Of a stretch of DNA of 64,000 nt, positions 1 to 7,710 are shown piece after piece. Each line of letters opens with the position of its first letter. The stretch's first letter is position 1. Both the position numbers and the translations under genes were made by a program. The stretch lies in contig NZ_CP104854.1 of the NCBI RefSeq assembly GCF_050916235.1, forward strand, positions 3,286,001 to 3,350,000, written 5' to 3'. A model generated the notes under the pieces. It did not search any database. It was not told the origin of the DNA and saw only the letters and a list, made by a program, of their open reading frames with translations. Origin of the DNA: Maridesulfovibrio sp050916235. Its GTDB lineage: Bacteria; Desulfobacterota; Desulfovibrionia; Desulfovibrionales; Desulfovibrionaceae.

Positions 1-987
1 ACCGGGAAGTATGCCTGAAGGTCCGGATAATCCTTCAATACGCTCGTGTATGCGGTTCACGAATCTGAGTCGGCCGGTGTTGCGGAAAAAGCGCAGCTGC
101 AGGTCCGGCCAGAGTCCGTAGCCGACCCGTACATGGTTTTCGTCCGGGTAGCAGGTCTCTCGCGGCAGATACCAGCCTTCGCAACCGCTCAGTGACGCTG
201 CACGGCGCAGACTGTCCCAGTTACTGGCATCAAGCCGTTCATCGGCATCAAGGTACACAACCCATTCGCCGGAGCAATTCTTCAGCATGCGGTTGCGCTG
301 TGCTCCGAAATCGGCATCAAGGGGATGGCACATGCTGTTGATCTGCACTCCATCCGGATGGATAAGTTGCGGAAAAGAGTAATTCTGAGGACAGTCCCAG
401 ACTATGGAAATTTCCTTAAGCCAGCCGGGTAGTGCCGCAATGAATTCGTTGAGTCCCGGCTCGTCCGGGCTGAGTATGGCGCCGGCGGAAATTGTCGGAT
501 AATTATTGACGGTAGGCAGTTCGGCGGTCTTGAGCCCTGAGAAAATGCGTTGCAGAGTGCGATGGTCGTCTTTGGACTTTCCCGTAAGGTCCGGGTTCAA
601 TATAAGGTGGCAGTTTTCCGCTTTACGCTCATGCCGCAAGAGCAGCAGGATGGACCAGATAGATGAATCGGTCAGCACTCTGGTGTTTTTTTCAGAGTCA
701 ATTATCGTTAAATGGTTTTCGATAAGTTTGCGAACGTGAGCCGGGAACAGGTCGCAGATTATCAGTTCAAGTGCATGGGGCTTTTTCTGAGCGATGGTTT
801 GTGCCAATTGCCCATCCCCAAGCCCGAAAAGGATTACTGTTTCGGCTTTTCTTTTTTCGGCAAAGCACAGGTGGCGTGCAGCGGCTGCTTCGGCATCAGC
901 GGCAGGCAAAAAGTTTTCCGCAGAATCCGCCCCATCAAGTCTGAAGGACATTACCTGTTGCGAATATATTTCAAATGGGTGTTTCAT
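1..987 (-). CDS. Glycosyltransferase family 2 with Maf-like N-terminal region (3' end cut by window)
   Basis: Open reading frame of 329 codons with no stop, running off the left edge, so the C-terminus is missing. The second half is a GT-A family 2 glycosyltransferase: the segment GAQRNRML is followed by GEWVVYLDADERL, which holds the DxD metal and nucleotide-sugar site, and later RFFRNTGRLRFVNRIHE, as in WaaE-like enzymes. The first ~130 residues are not GT2: VILFGLGDGQLAQTI followed by LELIICDLF resembles the Rossmann-like start of Maf/DUF115 motility-associated transferases (pattern recognition only). The ATG at 985-987 overlaps the stop of the upstream glycosyltransferase by four bases (ATGA), so the two are translationally coupled. 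With fliS, fliD and flagellin next door, transfer of a sugar to flagellin is a reasonable inference; a lipopolysaccharide role is the alternative. Confidence 0.8.
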   Translation of the reverse strand, partial: MKHPFEIYSQQVMSFRLDGADSAENFLPAADAEAAAARHLCFAEKRKAETVILFGLGDGQLAQTIAQKKPHALELIICDLFPAHVRKLIENHLTIIDSEKNTRVLTDSSIWSILLLLRHERKAENCHLILNPDLTGKSKDDHRTLQRIFSGLKTAELPTVNNYPTISAGAILSPDEPGLNEFIAALPGWLKEISIVWDCPQNYSFPQLIHPDGVQINSMCHPLDADFGAQRNRMLKNCSGEWVVYLDADERLDASNWDSLRRAASLSGCEGWYLPRETCYPDENHVRVGYGLWPDLQLRFFRNTGRLRFVNRIHERIEGLSGPSGILPG

Positions 988-2078
988 GGTGCGGTTGTCT
1001 TCTGTTTCAGCTCCAGCAACTCAACGTAGATGTTTTCGAGTGTCCGCACAATGTCCTGCGCCCGGAACTGTTTCTGCGCCTTTTCTCTTCCATTTTCGCC
1101 CATTGTTTTCGCTTCTTCCGGGTGAGTGAGCAGGAAGCGCACGGCTTCAGCGTATTCCCGGGTGTTGCGGGCCACGATACCTGTTCGTCCGTTATCGACA
1201 AGTTCAAGTTGGGCGTTGTCGCGCAATCCTTCGCTGGGATGGGTGATTACCGGAAGTCCGGCGGCCATTGCCTCGGCTATGACCAGACCGAAGGATTCCC
1301 CGGTATCATTGGCATGGGCCAGAAAGGAGATCGAATTCATGAATCCTGAGATCTCGGCATCGGTGAGAATGGGAGGCAGAAATTGGACCAGCTTAGCCAG
1401 CCTGTTCTCCGAAACAAAGTTTATGACTTCCGGTATTCCTCCGATGATGCGGTAGGAGAATGAAGGGAGTACGCCTTCGTCAACCAGAGCCTTAAGGGAT
1501 GGCAGGAAATCATATGCAAGTCTGGACCATTTGCCTTTGTCGGCTCGTGAGATGCGTCCAAAGGTGTTGGTCGGGAAATTTCTTCCGGCAGGGCAGCTCT
1601 CCTGGAAAAAGTCAGTATCCACGGGATTGTACAGGAAGGAGTATTTAGGGGGAACCGCCGGAATGGAATTAATTTTCTCAAATCGTTCGGCGCAGAAGCG
1701 GGATACGAAAATATGACGGTCGATCAGTTTTCCGTCCGGACTCGGATCGTGATGCCCGAAGACGTTGGTTTCCACCAGTACCGGAACACCAGCCAGCCTG
1801 AATGGTCGCAATGCCCCAGGCTCCGGCCATCCGGCACGGTGCAGGTGGACTATCTGCGGGCGTATCTTACGCAGCAGACCCAGGAGATCTGTGCCGACGT
1901 GGGTTTCTATTCCGGCCTTGCGCAGCAGTCTGCCACGCGGCCCGTCATGGGGCGAAAACACGTAGGCCCTGAATCGTGACCGGTCAAGATTGCAGACAAA
2001 TGTCTGCATCACTTTTTCTGTACCGCCCAGTCCCAGAGACGGGGCAACGTGTAGCACTCTTGTTCTGGTATCCGTCAT
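984..2078 (-). CDS. Glycosyltransferase family 4 (GT-B fold)
   Basis: A 364-residue retaining GT-B glycosyltransferase. The N-terminal domain starts VLHVAPSLGLGGTEKVM, the usual acceptor-side glycine loop of GT4 enzymes. The C-terminal donor domain carries ESFGLVIAEAMAAGLPVIT, the EX7E motif that binds the nucleotide sugar. No signal peptide or membrane segment is seen, so it is cytoplasmic or peripheral. The stop codon overlaps the ATG of the following GT2 gene. A terminator hairpin lies between this gene and fliS, so the pair is probably a separate transcription unit. Substrate is unknown; location beside flagellar filament genes suggests flagellin or surface-glycan decoration. The Shine-Dalgarno sequence before the ATG is weak. 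Confidence 0.85.
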   Translation of the reverse strand: MTDTRTRVLHVAPSLGLGGTEKVMQTFVCNLDRSRFRAYVFSPHDGPRGRLLRKAGIETHVGTDLLGLLRKIRPQIVHLHRAGWPEPGALRPFRLAGVPVLVETNVFGHHDPSPDGKLIDRHIFVSRFCAERFEKINSIPAVPPKYSFLYNPVDTDFFQESCPAGRNFPTNTFGRISRADKGKWSRLAYDFLPSLKALVDEGVLPSFSYRIIGGIPEVINFVSENRLAKLVQFLPPILTDAEISGFMNSISFLAHANDTGESFGLVIAEAMAAGLPVITHPSEGLRDNAQLELVDNGRTGIVARNTREYAEAVRFLLTHPEEAKTMGENGREKAQKQFRAQDIVRTLENIYVELLELKQKTTAP

Positions 2079-2133
2079 GATAGAAATAAATGACAGATAC
2101 GGTCCCGGAAGTAAAGAAATGTAAAGAAGACAG

Positions 2134-2163
2134 AATAAAAAAGCCCCTGCATTGCAGGGGCCT
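2134..2163 (-). terminator. Rho-independent terminator after fliS
   Basis: Near-perfect stem GCCCCTGC/GCAGGGGC (2143-2161). Read on the minus strand it is followed by a run of T with one interruption. It ends the fliS transcript and separates it from the glycosyltransferase pair. Confidence 0.85.
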
Positions 2164-2198
2164 TGTCTGTGAAAATAGCACAGGAGGATCTGTCTTCT

Positions 2199-2738
2199 TT
2201 ATACATTGCCGTATGCGTTGGCGGCCTTCTTCAGCCTCAATGCATTTGGTGCAGGCATTGGCTGGGCGCTTTGCATGGTAACACCGCGGGTGTCTGCAAA
2301 GCTGCGGTTGATGTTTACACTACCGCTGCTGGGGGTTGCTGCCGATTCAAGCGGCACGGCGGCCTGTGCTTCGACAGTGGGGATGATTTCCCGGTATGCG
2401 GAAGCGATGCCGTCTATGATCTTGATGACGTCGTCGAGCTTCTTGGTGTCCATCTTGAGGTTGGCCTGCAGCAGTTGGGTGTTGCAGAACAGGTAAAGCT
2501 GGCTCAGGTTTTCGGCAAGCTCTCCGCCCTTTTCCTTGTTAAGGCTGGAGGTGAGCTCGGAAATGACTTCAATCGCCTTGGAAATAAGGATTCCCTTAGC
2601 AGCATAGTCTCTTTCCTCGATCTTGATCTTGGCCTGTTTCATGAACTTGATGGCCGCATCATAAAGCATGATGAGGAGTTCACCCTTGGACGTTGTGTGA
2701 ATCTGGGTTGACAGATAGGCGTGTGCAGCTCTTTGCAT
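2199..2738 (-). CDS. fliS: Flagellar export chaperone FliS
   Basis: FliS binds the C-terminal helix of unpolymerised flagellin in the cytoplasm and delivers it to the flagellar export gate. The protein opens with AAHAYLSTQIHTTSKGELL, the family's Y-x-x-x-x-V/I-x-T-x-S-x-x-E/Q-L-L helix, followed by LYDAAIKFM. The core ends near residue 125 (FliS proteins are usually ~125-140 aa); here ~45 further residues rich in Ala, Pro and Ser form a C-terminal extension to 179. A good AGGAGG ribosome site precedes the ATG. It lies 74 bases downstream of fliD and shares its direction; a sigma-28-like site in that gap may give extra expression. Confidence 0.93.
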   Translation of the reverse strand: MQRAAHAYLSTQIHTTSKGELLIMLYDAAIKFMKQAKIKIEERDYAAKGILISKAIEVISELTSSLNKEKGGELAENLSQLYLFCNTQLLQANLKMDTKKLDDVIKIIDGIASAYREIIPTVEAQAAVPLESAATPSSGSVNINRSFADTRGVTMQSAQPMPAPNALRLKKAANAYGNV

Positions 2739-2759
2739 ATATAAATCCTCCTGACTTAC

Positions 2760-2787
2760 TGATCGGTAAGGTTGTGTGATAACCTTA
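2760..2787 (-). promoter_or_regulatory. Possible sigma-28 promoter before fliS
   Basis: On the minus strand: TAAG, 16-base spacer, ACCGATCA, compared with the sigma-28 consensus TAAA-N15-GCCGATAA. The spacing is one base long and the -35 has one mismatch. The same stretch is an inverted repeat (TAAGGTT/AACCTTA). Weak call. Confidence 0.35.
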
Positions 2788-2812
2788 GAGGTGAAATTTA
2801 ATTATTTAAAGT

Positions 2813-4546
2813 CTAGTTGTTGTTCAACTGGTTTATGCTGGAAACGAGGGATGTTGACTGCCGCTGATACTGGCCGAGCAGAGTGTCGAGCCTTGAGTAG
2901 CGATCCTTGAGCATCCTTTCCTTGTTGTCAATGCGGCGTTCTTCCCTCTCGATCTTGCTGTCGATATTCTTCATGATGATGTCGTAGTTGTCCTGAAGAA
3001 TATTGAGCGGGCCTTCTTCGCTGGTCATATCATCCAGTGCGCTGACCAGTTCCCCGGTCTTACCCAGCTTCAGGTGGACCAGGAGGGCATCCGAAGCACT
3101 GCTGTCAGAGTTGCCGTAAACGCCGTCTGCCCGGTTTTCAACCCTTATGGACATACCGGAAGCATCCGTTCCGCCGGAACCGGTTATTTCCCATGTGCTG
3201 GAGTTAACCGTTGCTGACTGCCCGTTGATTGTGGCCGAAATCAGCTTTCCACCGGAAACTTCATATTGGACGTTGTAGTCACCCGGCTTGGTTACTCCGG
3301 TAATGTGGGACATGTACTGCAGGTTCGGCGTGTCGCTTTCGCCAAGGTAGTTGGCGGAAAATAGTCTCGCAACAGCCATGGGGTCGTCATCAAGGGCCTC
3401 ATTGAGCTTGTCCGTATCCAGTTCCAGGAGACCCATGCTGGCCCCGCCGGAGTCGGCGTTGGTCATAATGCCAAGCTGTGAAAGGGCGGAGTACTTGTCG
3501 CCGGAGTAGTTGCCGCTTCCGTCATCGGTATACCATGAAAAACCTATGCCCCTGCTGGCCATGATGTCCTTCAGCCGCTGTCCGACCAGAAGTTCGACAC
3601 CATAGTTACCGGTCAGGATGGAACCGTTGGCCGCGTCGCTTGACGTCTCGACGTTGGTCAGATCCTTGATCATCTGGCGTATGGTATTGTTCTGGTCAAC
3701 GAACTTCTGGACGTTTTCCTTCATGCCTTCGTTGTCGACAGTGATACCTATATTGACGGTCGCGCCTGCGGCGGTGGCCTTTTTCAGGTTTACGGTCACC
3801 CCGTCCATGACGTCACTTATTGAGTTCGTGTCGCGTTCAATCCAGTCGGCCGCACCGGGAGGGAATCCGTCAACCTTGATCTGGGCGTTCTGAGCATTCT
3901 GGGTTTCAGTAAAGTTTGCGGCGGAAAAGATCATGCCGGTGGTGTTGGAAATAATTACCTGATTGTCCGCACCGAGGTCGAGGCCGTAAATCTGGAGGTG
4001 GTAGCTGGTACCGTCGTTGATGGTGGTGGCTCTGATCTTGTCCCTGGTGTCGGCATGGGCGTTGATCATGTTTACAAAACCCTGCAGGGTCGTTCCGGAG
4101 GGGACGTTGCTGAGGGTTACGGACTGTCCCTGATAGGAAAAAGTAAATGATCCGGTGGAGGTGAAAAGCACATCGGTTATGTTTGTTGTACCGGATGCAG
4201 TAACGTGGATGTCGTTCTGGGCCAACTGGTTGATTTCAATGGCGTGTGATGTAACCAGAGCTGAACTGGTGGCGGATGCGGTAAGCGTGTCCGAGTCCGA
4301 GGTGGACACGGCCTTGGTCATGAACTCGTCAAGAGTGTCCATGGACTTTAGGGTGGTCTGCAGGGCCAGCAGAGCCGTATCAAGTTCCTTGAACTTCTCG
4401 TTTTTGGTTTCCCAACTTGACTTCCAGCTCTCAAGCCTGTTGATGTGGACGCGTTCAAGCTTGATCAGCCCATCGATCATGGTGCTGAAGTCAGTTCCGG
4501 ACCCGAGTCCCGCGAAGTTGATATTTCCTGAGGTGTAGTCAGACAT
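2813..4546 (-). CDS. fliD: Flagellar filament cap protein FliD (HAP2)
   Basis: FliD forms the cap at the growing end of the flagellar filament and helps secreted flagellin fold into place. The 577-residue protein has the expected layout: N-terminal FliD_N region (INFAGLGSGTDFSTMIDGLI followed by a coiled-coil-like helix), a variable central head region, and a C-terminal FliD_C domain with the heptad-rich end (ERRIDNKERMLKDRYSRLDT, then LVSSINQL). Length is within the family range. A GGAG ribosome site precedes the ATG. A sigma-54-like promoter lies about 50 bases upstream, in keeping with a class of flagellar genes expressed before flagellin. Followed by fliS. Confidence 0.95.
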   Translation of the reverse strand: MSDYTSGNINFAGLGSGTDFSTMIDGLIKLERVHINRLESWKSSWETKNEKFKELDTALLALQTTLKSMDTLDEFMTKAVSTSDSDTLTASATSSALVTSHAIEINQLAQNDIHVTASGTTNITDVLFTSTGSFTFSYQGQSVTLSNVPSGTTLQGFVNMINAHADTRDKIRATTINDGTSYHLQIYGLDLGADNQVIISNTTGMIFSAANFTETQNAQNAQIKVDGFPPGAADWIERDTNSISDVMDGVTVNLKKATAAGATVNIGITVDNEGMKENVQKFVDQNNTIRQMIKDLTNVETSSDAANGSILTGNYGVELLVGQRLKDIMASRGIGFSWYTDDGSGNYSGDKYSALSQLGIMTNADSGGASMGLLELDTDKLNEALDDDPMAVARLFSANYLGESDTPNLQYMSHITGVTKPGDYNVQYEVSGGKLISATINGQSATVNSSTWEITGSGGTDASGMSIRVENRADGVYGNSDSSASDALLVHLKLGKTGELVSALDDMTSEEGPLNILQDNYDIIMKNIDSKIEREERRIDNKERMLKDRYSRLDTLLGQYQRQSTSLVSSINQLNNN

Positions 4547-4596
4547 AATTATCTCCGGGAATATTTTTCCCTGACAGTTTTTCTCACCTCAAATAA

Positions 4597-4613
4597 TGCA
4601 AGGTAGATGCCAA
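4597..4613 (-). promoter_or_regulatory. Sigma-54 (RpoN) promoter for fliD
   Basis: Minus-strand TTGGCATCTACCTTGCA fits the sigma-54 consensus TTGGCACR-N4-TTGCW at 15 of 17 positions and has the invariant GG-N10-GC. It lies about 50 bases before the fliD ATG. It implies dependence on an AAA+ activator that is not encoded in the window. Confidence 0.75.
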
Positions 4614-4638
4614 GCTTATTCTGTCCTGTGTTAATAGG

Positions 4639-4673
4639 AAAAAGCCGGGCCGAATTTCTCGGACCCGGCTTTT
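4639..4673 (-). terminator. Terminator after flagellin gene
   Basis: Stem AAAAGCCGGG with CCGA/TCGG extension pairing to CCCGGCTTTT, T-rich on the minus-strand exit side. It isolates the flagellin message from fliD. Confidence 0.85.
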
Positions 4674-4715
4674 CACATTTATCCGACTTTAGTCAGATCG
4701 GGGCGTCATGCGGCG

Positions 4716-5597
4716 TTAGCCGATGAGCTGCATGGCCATTCTGGGCATGCTGTTGGCCTGCGACAGCATTGCTACCGCGGACTGAGTCAGAATCTGGTTG
4801 CGGGTGAACTCGGTCATTTCGGTTGCAACGTCAACGTCGGAGATGCGGGATTCCGCAGCCTGTACGTTTTCAGCCTGGATGGACAGGTTGGTGATGGTGT
4901 TCTCCAGCCTGTTCTGCAGGGCACCGAGGTTAGCACGGATCTTATCCTTGGATATGATCGCGTTGTTCAGCTTGTCCAGAGACTGCTGAGCCAGTGCCTG
5001 AGTGGAAATGGAGTTACCGGCGGCAATTCCGACACCCAGAGCGGAGGCGGTAGAAGTGTTAATGGAAACGTAGTAGTAGTCTTCTGCTGAGTCGTTACCG
5101 GTTCCGAAGTGAACCTTGACCGGACCAGTAGAGGTCAAACCGGCACCGCTGTGCGCAGAGTTGGCTCCAGACATGTTACCATTAAGCAGGTGGATTCCGT
5201 TAAAGTCAGTTGCGTTGGCAATTCGGGTGATTTCCGAAGCCATGGCCTGATATTCGGAGTCGATGATCAGACGCTGGTCGGAGTTGTAGGTACCGGTTGC
5301 GGCCTGAGTTGCCAGTTCCTTCATACGGATGAGCTTTTCATCGATGACGCCCAGAGCGCCGTCTGCGGTCTGGATCATGGAAATAGCATCGTTGGCGTTA
5401 CGGATACCCTGGTTGAGGGACTTAACATCCGCTCTCATGAGTTCGCGAATTGCAAGACCGGCTGCGTCGTCGGCTGCTGTTCCAACACGAAGACCTGAAG
5501 ACAGACGACGGGTTGATACACCGAGACTGCTGTAAGAGTCCTGCAGGTTGCGGGACGCATTCATTGCCATCAAGTTGTGGTTAATTACTAAAGACAT
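4716..5597 (-). CDS. Flagellin (filament subunit)
   Basis: Filament protein of 293 residues from the chosen start. The start is the ATG at 5595-5597 giving MSLVINHNLMAMNASRNL, the conserved flagellin N-terminus, preceded by an ideal AGGAGGAA site; an upstream in-frame ATG at 5636 would add 13 unlikely residues. The N-terminal D0/D1 helices include LSSGLRVGTAADDAAGLAI, and the C-terminal D1/D0 region includes ISDVDVATEMTEFTRNQIL and ends MPRMAMQLIG. The central variable domain is short, typical of delta-proteobacterial flagellins. Ser/Thr-rich surface loops around residues 155-185 could be glycosylated by the neighbouring transferases (inference). A sigma-28 promoter lies upstream. Confidence 0.95.
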   Translation of the reverse strand: MSLVINHNLMAMNASRNLQDSYSSLGVSTRRLSSGLRVGTAADDAAGLAIRELMRADVKSLNQGIRNANDAISMIQTADGALGVIDEKLIRMKELATQAATGTYNSDQRLIIDSEYQAMASEITRIANATDFNGIHLLNGNMSGANSAHSGAGLTSTGPVKVHFGTGNDSAEDYYYVSINTSTASALGVGIAAGNSISTQALAQQSLDKLNNAIISKDKIRANLGALQNRLENTITNLSIQAENVQAAESRISDVDVATEMTEFTRNQILTQSAVAMLSQANSMPRMAMQLIG

Positions 5598-5692
5598 GCT
5601 TTCCTCCTTGAAAGTTCTGCTTGGCTTCCTTGCCAATTACTTGCCTTGTTTACCCAAGGTTCACAAAGCTGACTGGTCCTTCTTTGCCTAAC

Positions 5693-5719
5693 TGATCGTC
5701 CGTTGCTTAGATATCTTTA
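5693..5719 (-). promoter_or_regulatory. Sigma-28 (FliA) promoter for flagellin
   Basis: Minus strand TAAA, exactly 15 bases, then GACGATCA (6 of 8 matches to GCCGATAA). It sits about 95 bases upstream of the flagellin ATG, the usual late-gene promoter class. Confidence 0.75.
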
Positions 5720-5753
5720 GGCTCGACAGTAAAAAAACATCATATAATGAAAA

Positions 5754-5784
5754 AAAGGGACCTCCGTTTATGGAGATCCCTTTT
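5754..5784 (-). terminator. Terminator after tsaB
   Basis: Hairpin AAAAGGGA/TCCCTTTT with inner CTCC/GGAG pairs and T-rich flank on the minus strand. It closes the cdsA-dxr-rseP-tsaB unit just before the flagellin promoter region. Confidence 0.8.
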
Positions 5785-5812
5785 AAGTCGGTTAATTTTT
5801 ATAAAAATTTGC

Positions 5813-6634
5813 TCAGCGCGGGGTAATGTGGGCTATCCGTTTTTTTGCTTCATCAAGGGGAATACCTCGCTTGCCGGTAATCTCAGCAAGGTTTTCCTCG
5901 GCATCTGATCCACGCAGATACATGGGCATGGGCATTTCGCGACCATAGGCGGCGTGGCTGGCAGCCATGATGATGTCTTCAGGTGCCGGGGTGTTGAAGC
6001 GTTCAGGCATTACCAGCAGTCCCGGATTATCGGTCAGGAATCCGTCAAAGAAGGTGCTGTTCTTCCTGATTCCCGTTCCGGTGACAGCTGCCTTGTCCTG
6101 CCCGTATGAATCAATTACCTGTGCGGCTTCATGCACACTAACAGGCAGGGGCGGGGTTATCGGCTTCGGGGTGATGTCTTCAGGGCCGAGGGGGTCGAAT
6201 CCCTGCAGATATACCTGCATCCTGCGGGAATGGGTTATTGTCCATACCGGCAGTCCGCTGGTCTGTGCAGCACCTCTGGCCAGCACGGGCAGGTATTCCA
6301 TGTCCGCGACCAGCCCTTTGTTCTCAGCCGTTATCCCGGACATGATTCCGGCTATGGCGGAAAAGGTCAACCGCAGTCCGGTAAAGCTTCCCGGTCCGGC
6401 GGTCAGGGCCAGCCGGGTTATGTCCGAGGGAGTGCACCCGAACAGATTCAAGGAGTCGCGGATGGACGGGATCAGGAAGTTGACCGAGCGTCCCGGGACG
6501 ATGAGGGATCTGGCCTCAAGCATCCGATATGGTTCGTCTTCATCCTCGCGCATGGCAAGGATTATCTGCAGGGTCTCCTCTGCGCCGTTTACGGCAAGCA
6601 GAAGATCCGGTTTTTCTTCAAAAAATGAACTCAT
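5813..6634 (-). CDS. tsaB: tRNA threonylcarbamoyladenosine biosynthesis protein TsaB
   Basis: TsaB is the non-catalytic ASKHA-fold partner of TsaD in making t6A37 on ANN-decoding tRNAs in the cytoplasm. The 273-residue protein carries LALTAGPGSFTGLRLTFSAIAG near residue 80, the clearest TsaB signature. The N-terminal nucleotide-fold strand (DLLLAVNGAEETLQI) is divergent, beginning with an acidic tail rather than the usual ILAIDTS. The ATG at 6632-6634 overlaps the rseP stop by four bases, so translation is coupled. Its place at the end of an isoprenoid/envelope operon is unrelated to its function. The C-terminal ~70 residues are poorly conserved to my eye. Confidence 0.85.
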   Translation of the reverse strand: MSSFFEEKPDLLLAVNGAEETLQIILAMREDEDEPYRMLEARSLIVPGRSVNFLIPSIRDSLNLFGCTPSDITRLALTAGPGSFTGLRLTFSAIAGIMSGITAENKGLVADMEYLPVLARGAAQTSGLPVWTITHSRRMQVYLQGFDPLGPEDITPKPITPPLPVSVHEAAQVIDSYGQDKAAVTGTGIRKNSTFFDGFLTDNPGLLVMPERFNTPAPEDIIMAASHAAYGREMPMPMYLRGSDAEENLAEITGKRGIPLDEAKKRIAHITPR

Positions 6635-7701
6635 TTTGTACTGAGTGTCCTGACAATGTCGTTGAAAATTGCAAAGGCCATGAGGCTGAACAGAAGGAAC
6701 AGGCCCACCTTGGTGGCCGCCGCCTGCAGCTTTTCGCTGAGCGGTCTGCGCAGCACTGTTTCAAGGCTGTAGAAGAGCAGGTGTCCGCCGTCCAGAACAG
6801 GGATGGGCAGCAGGTTGAGGAGACCAAGGTTGATGCTGATGAAGGCGGTGAACTGCAGGAGCTGCAGAATGCCGCGCTCGGACTGCTGCTTGATGGCCTG
6901 CGCGATCATGATCGGCCCGCCAATGGAATCCATGGGCACAACCCGCTCAACCATCTTTACTATGCTGGTGCAGATGAGCTGTGTCACGTTCCAGGTCTGC
7001 TCCGCTGCTGCTGCGGCTCCGGAAATTCCGTCCAGCTCAACTGTTCTGGTGTCTCCGGATGCGACAATTCCGACCACGGGACGGCGGATTGTTTCTCCGA
7101 AGATGTTTTTTAGTTCCTGCACCTGCGGCTTTACGCTGATGTGTTTTTCAACGCCGTTGCGGGAAATGACAAAATCAAGAGTGTCGGAGGTGCTGGATTG
7201 TATGGTCTGGGCCAGGTCGGACCAGAAGACGATTTTCTTTCCGTCAATGGAAATGACTTCATCGCCGGTCTGGATGCCTGCCGTGAGAGCGGGGCTGTCC
7301 GGCTGCAGCTGACCTACCTGCGGAGCCATGCCCATCTGGCCGTGGCTCATGATGATGCCCCAGAAAATGATCCAGGCCAGTACGAAATTGAAAAACGGGC
7401 CTGCCGCAACCACCAGCATGCGGTGCCACGGCGGACGGTTCATGAAAAGTTCTCTTTCCGTGAACCCGCTGTCCTCGGTCATGTCCCGTTCCTCTCCCGC
7501 AAGGCTCACGTAGCCGCCAAGCGGAATCAGGGAAAGCCTGTAGTTGGTGGCTCCCCATGTGAATCCGGCAATGCGGGGGCCGAAACCGAGCGAAAAGGTC
7601 TTCACCCCGATACCCAGCGCTCGGGCCACAAGAAAGTGTCCGAGTTCATGGAAAAAAATAAGTCCGCCGAGTACCAGAATAAAGTCGATAATCCAAGTCA
7701 T
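6631..7701 (-). CDS. rseP: Site-2 zinc metalloprotease RseP
   Basis: Inner-membrane intramembrane protease of the M50 family, which cleaves anti-sigma factors and remnant signal peptides. Zinc ligands are seen in HELGH at residues 18-22 inside the first membrane helix, and the third-ligand motif LLNLLPIPVLDGGHL lies near residue 305. One PDZ domain (PQVGQLQPDSPALTAGIQTGDEVISI) follows the second membrane segment; E. coli RseP has two, so this 356-residue form is the shorter, single-PDZ type common outside gamma-proteobacteria. Overlaps tsaB by four bases and follows dxr by nine bases, so it belongs to the cdsA-dxr-rseP-tsaB operon. Confidence 0.93.
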   Translation of the reverse strand: MTWIIDFILVLGGLIFFHELGHFLVARALGIGVKTFSLGFGPRIAGFTWGATNYRLSLIPLGGYVSLAGEERDMTEDSGFTERELFMNRPPWHRMLVVAAGPFFNFVLAWIIFWGIIMSHGQMGMAPQVGQLQPDSPALTAGIQTGDEVISIDGKKIVFWSDLAQTIQSSTSDTLDFVISRNGVEKHISVKPQVQELKNIFGETIRRPVVGIVASGDTRTVELDGISGAAAAAEQTWNVTQLICTSIVKMVERVVPMDSIGGPIMIAQAIKQQSERGILQLLQFTAFISINLGLLNLLPIPVLDGGHLLFYSLETVLRRPLSEKLQAAATKVGLFLLFSLMAFAIFNDIVRTLSTK

Positions 7702-7710
7702 GTGTATCTC

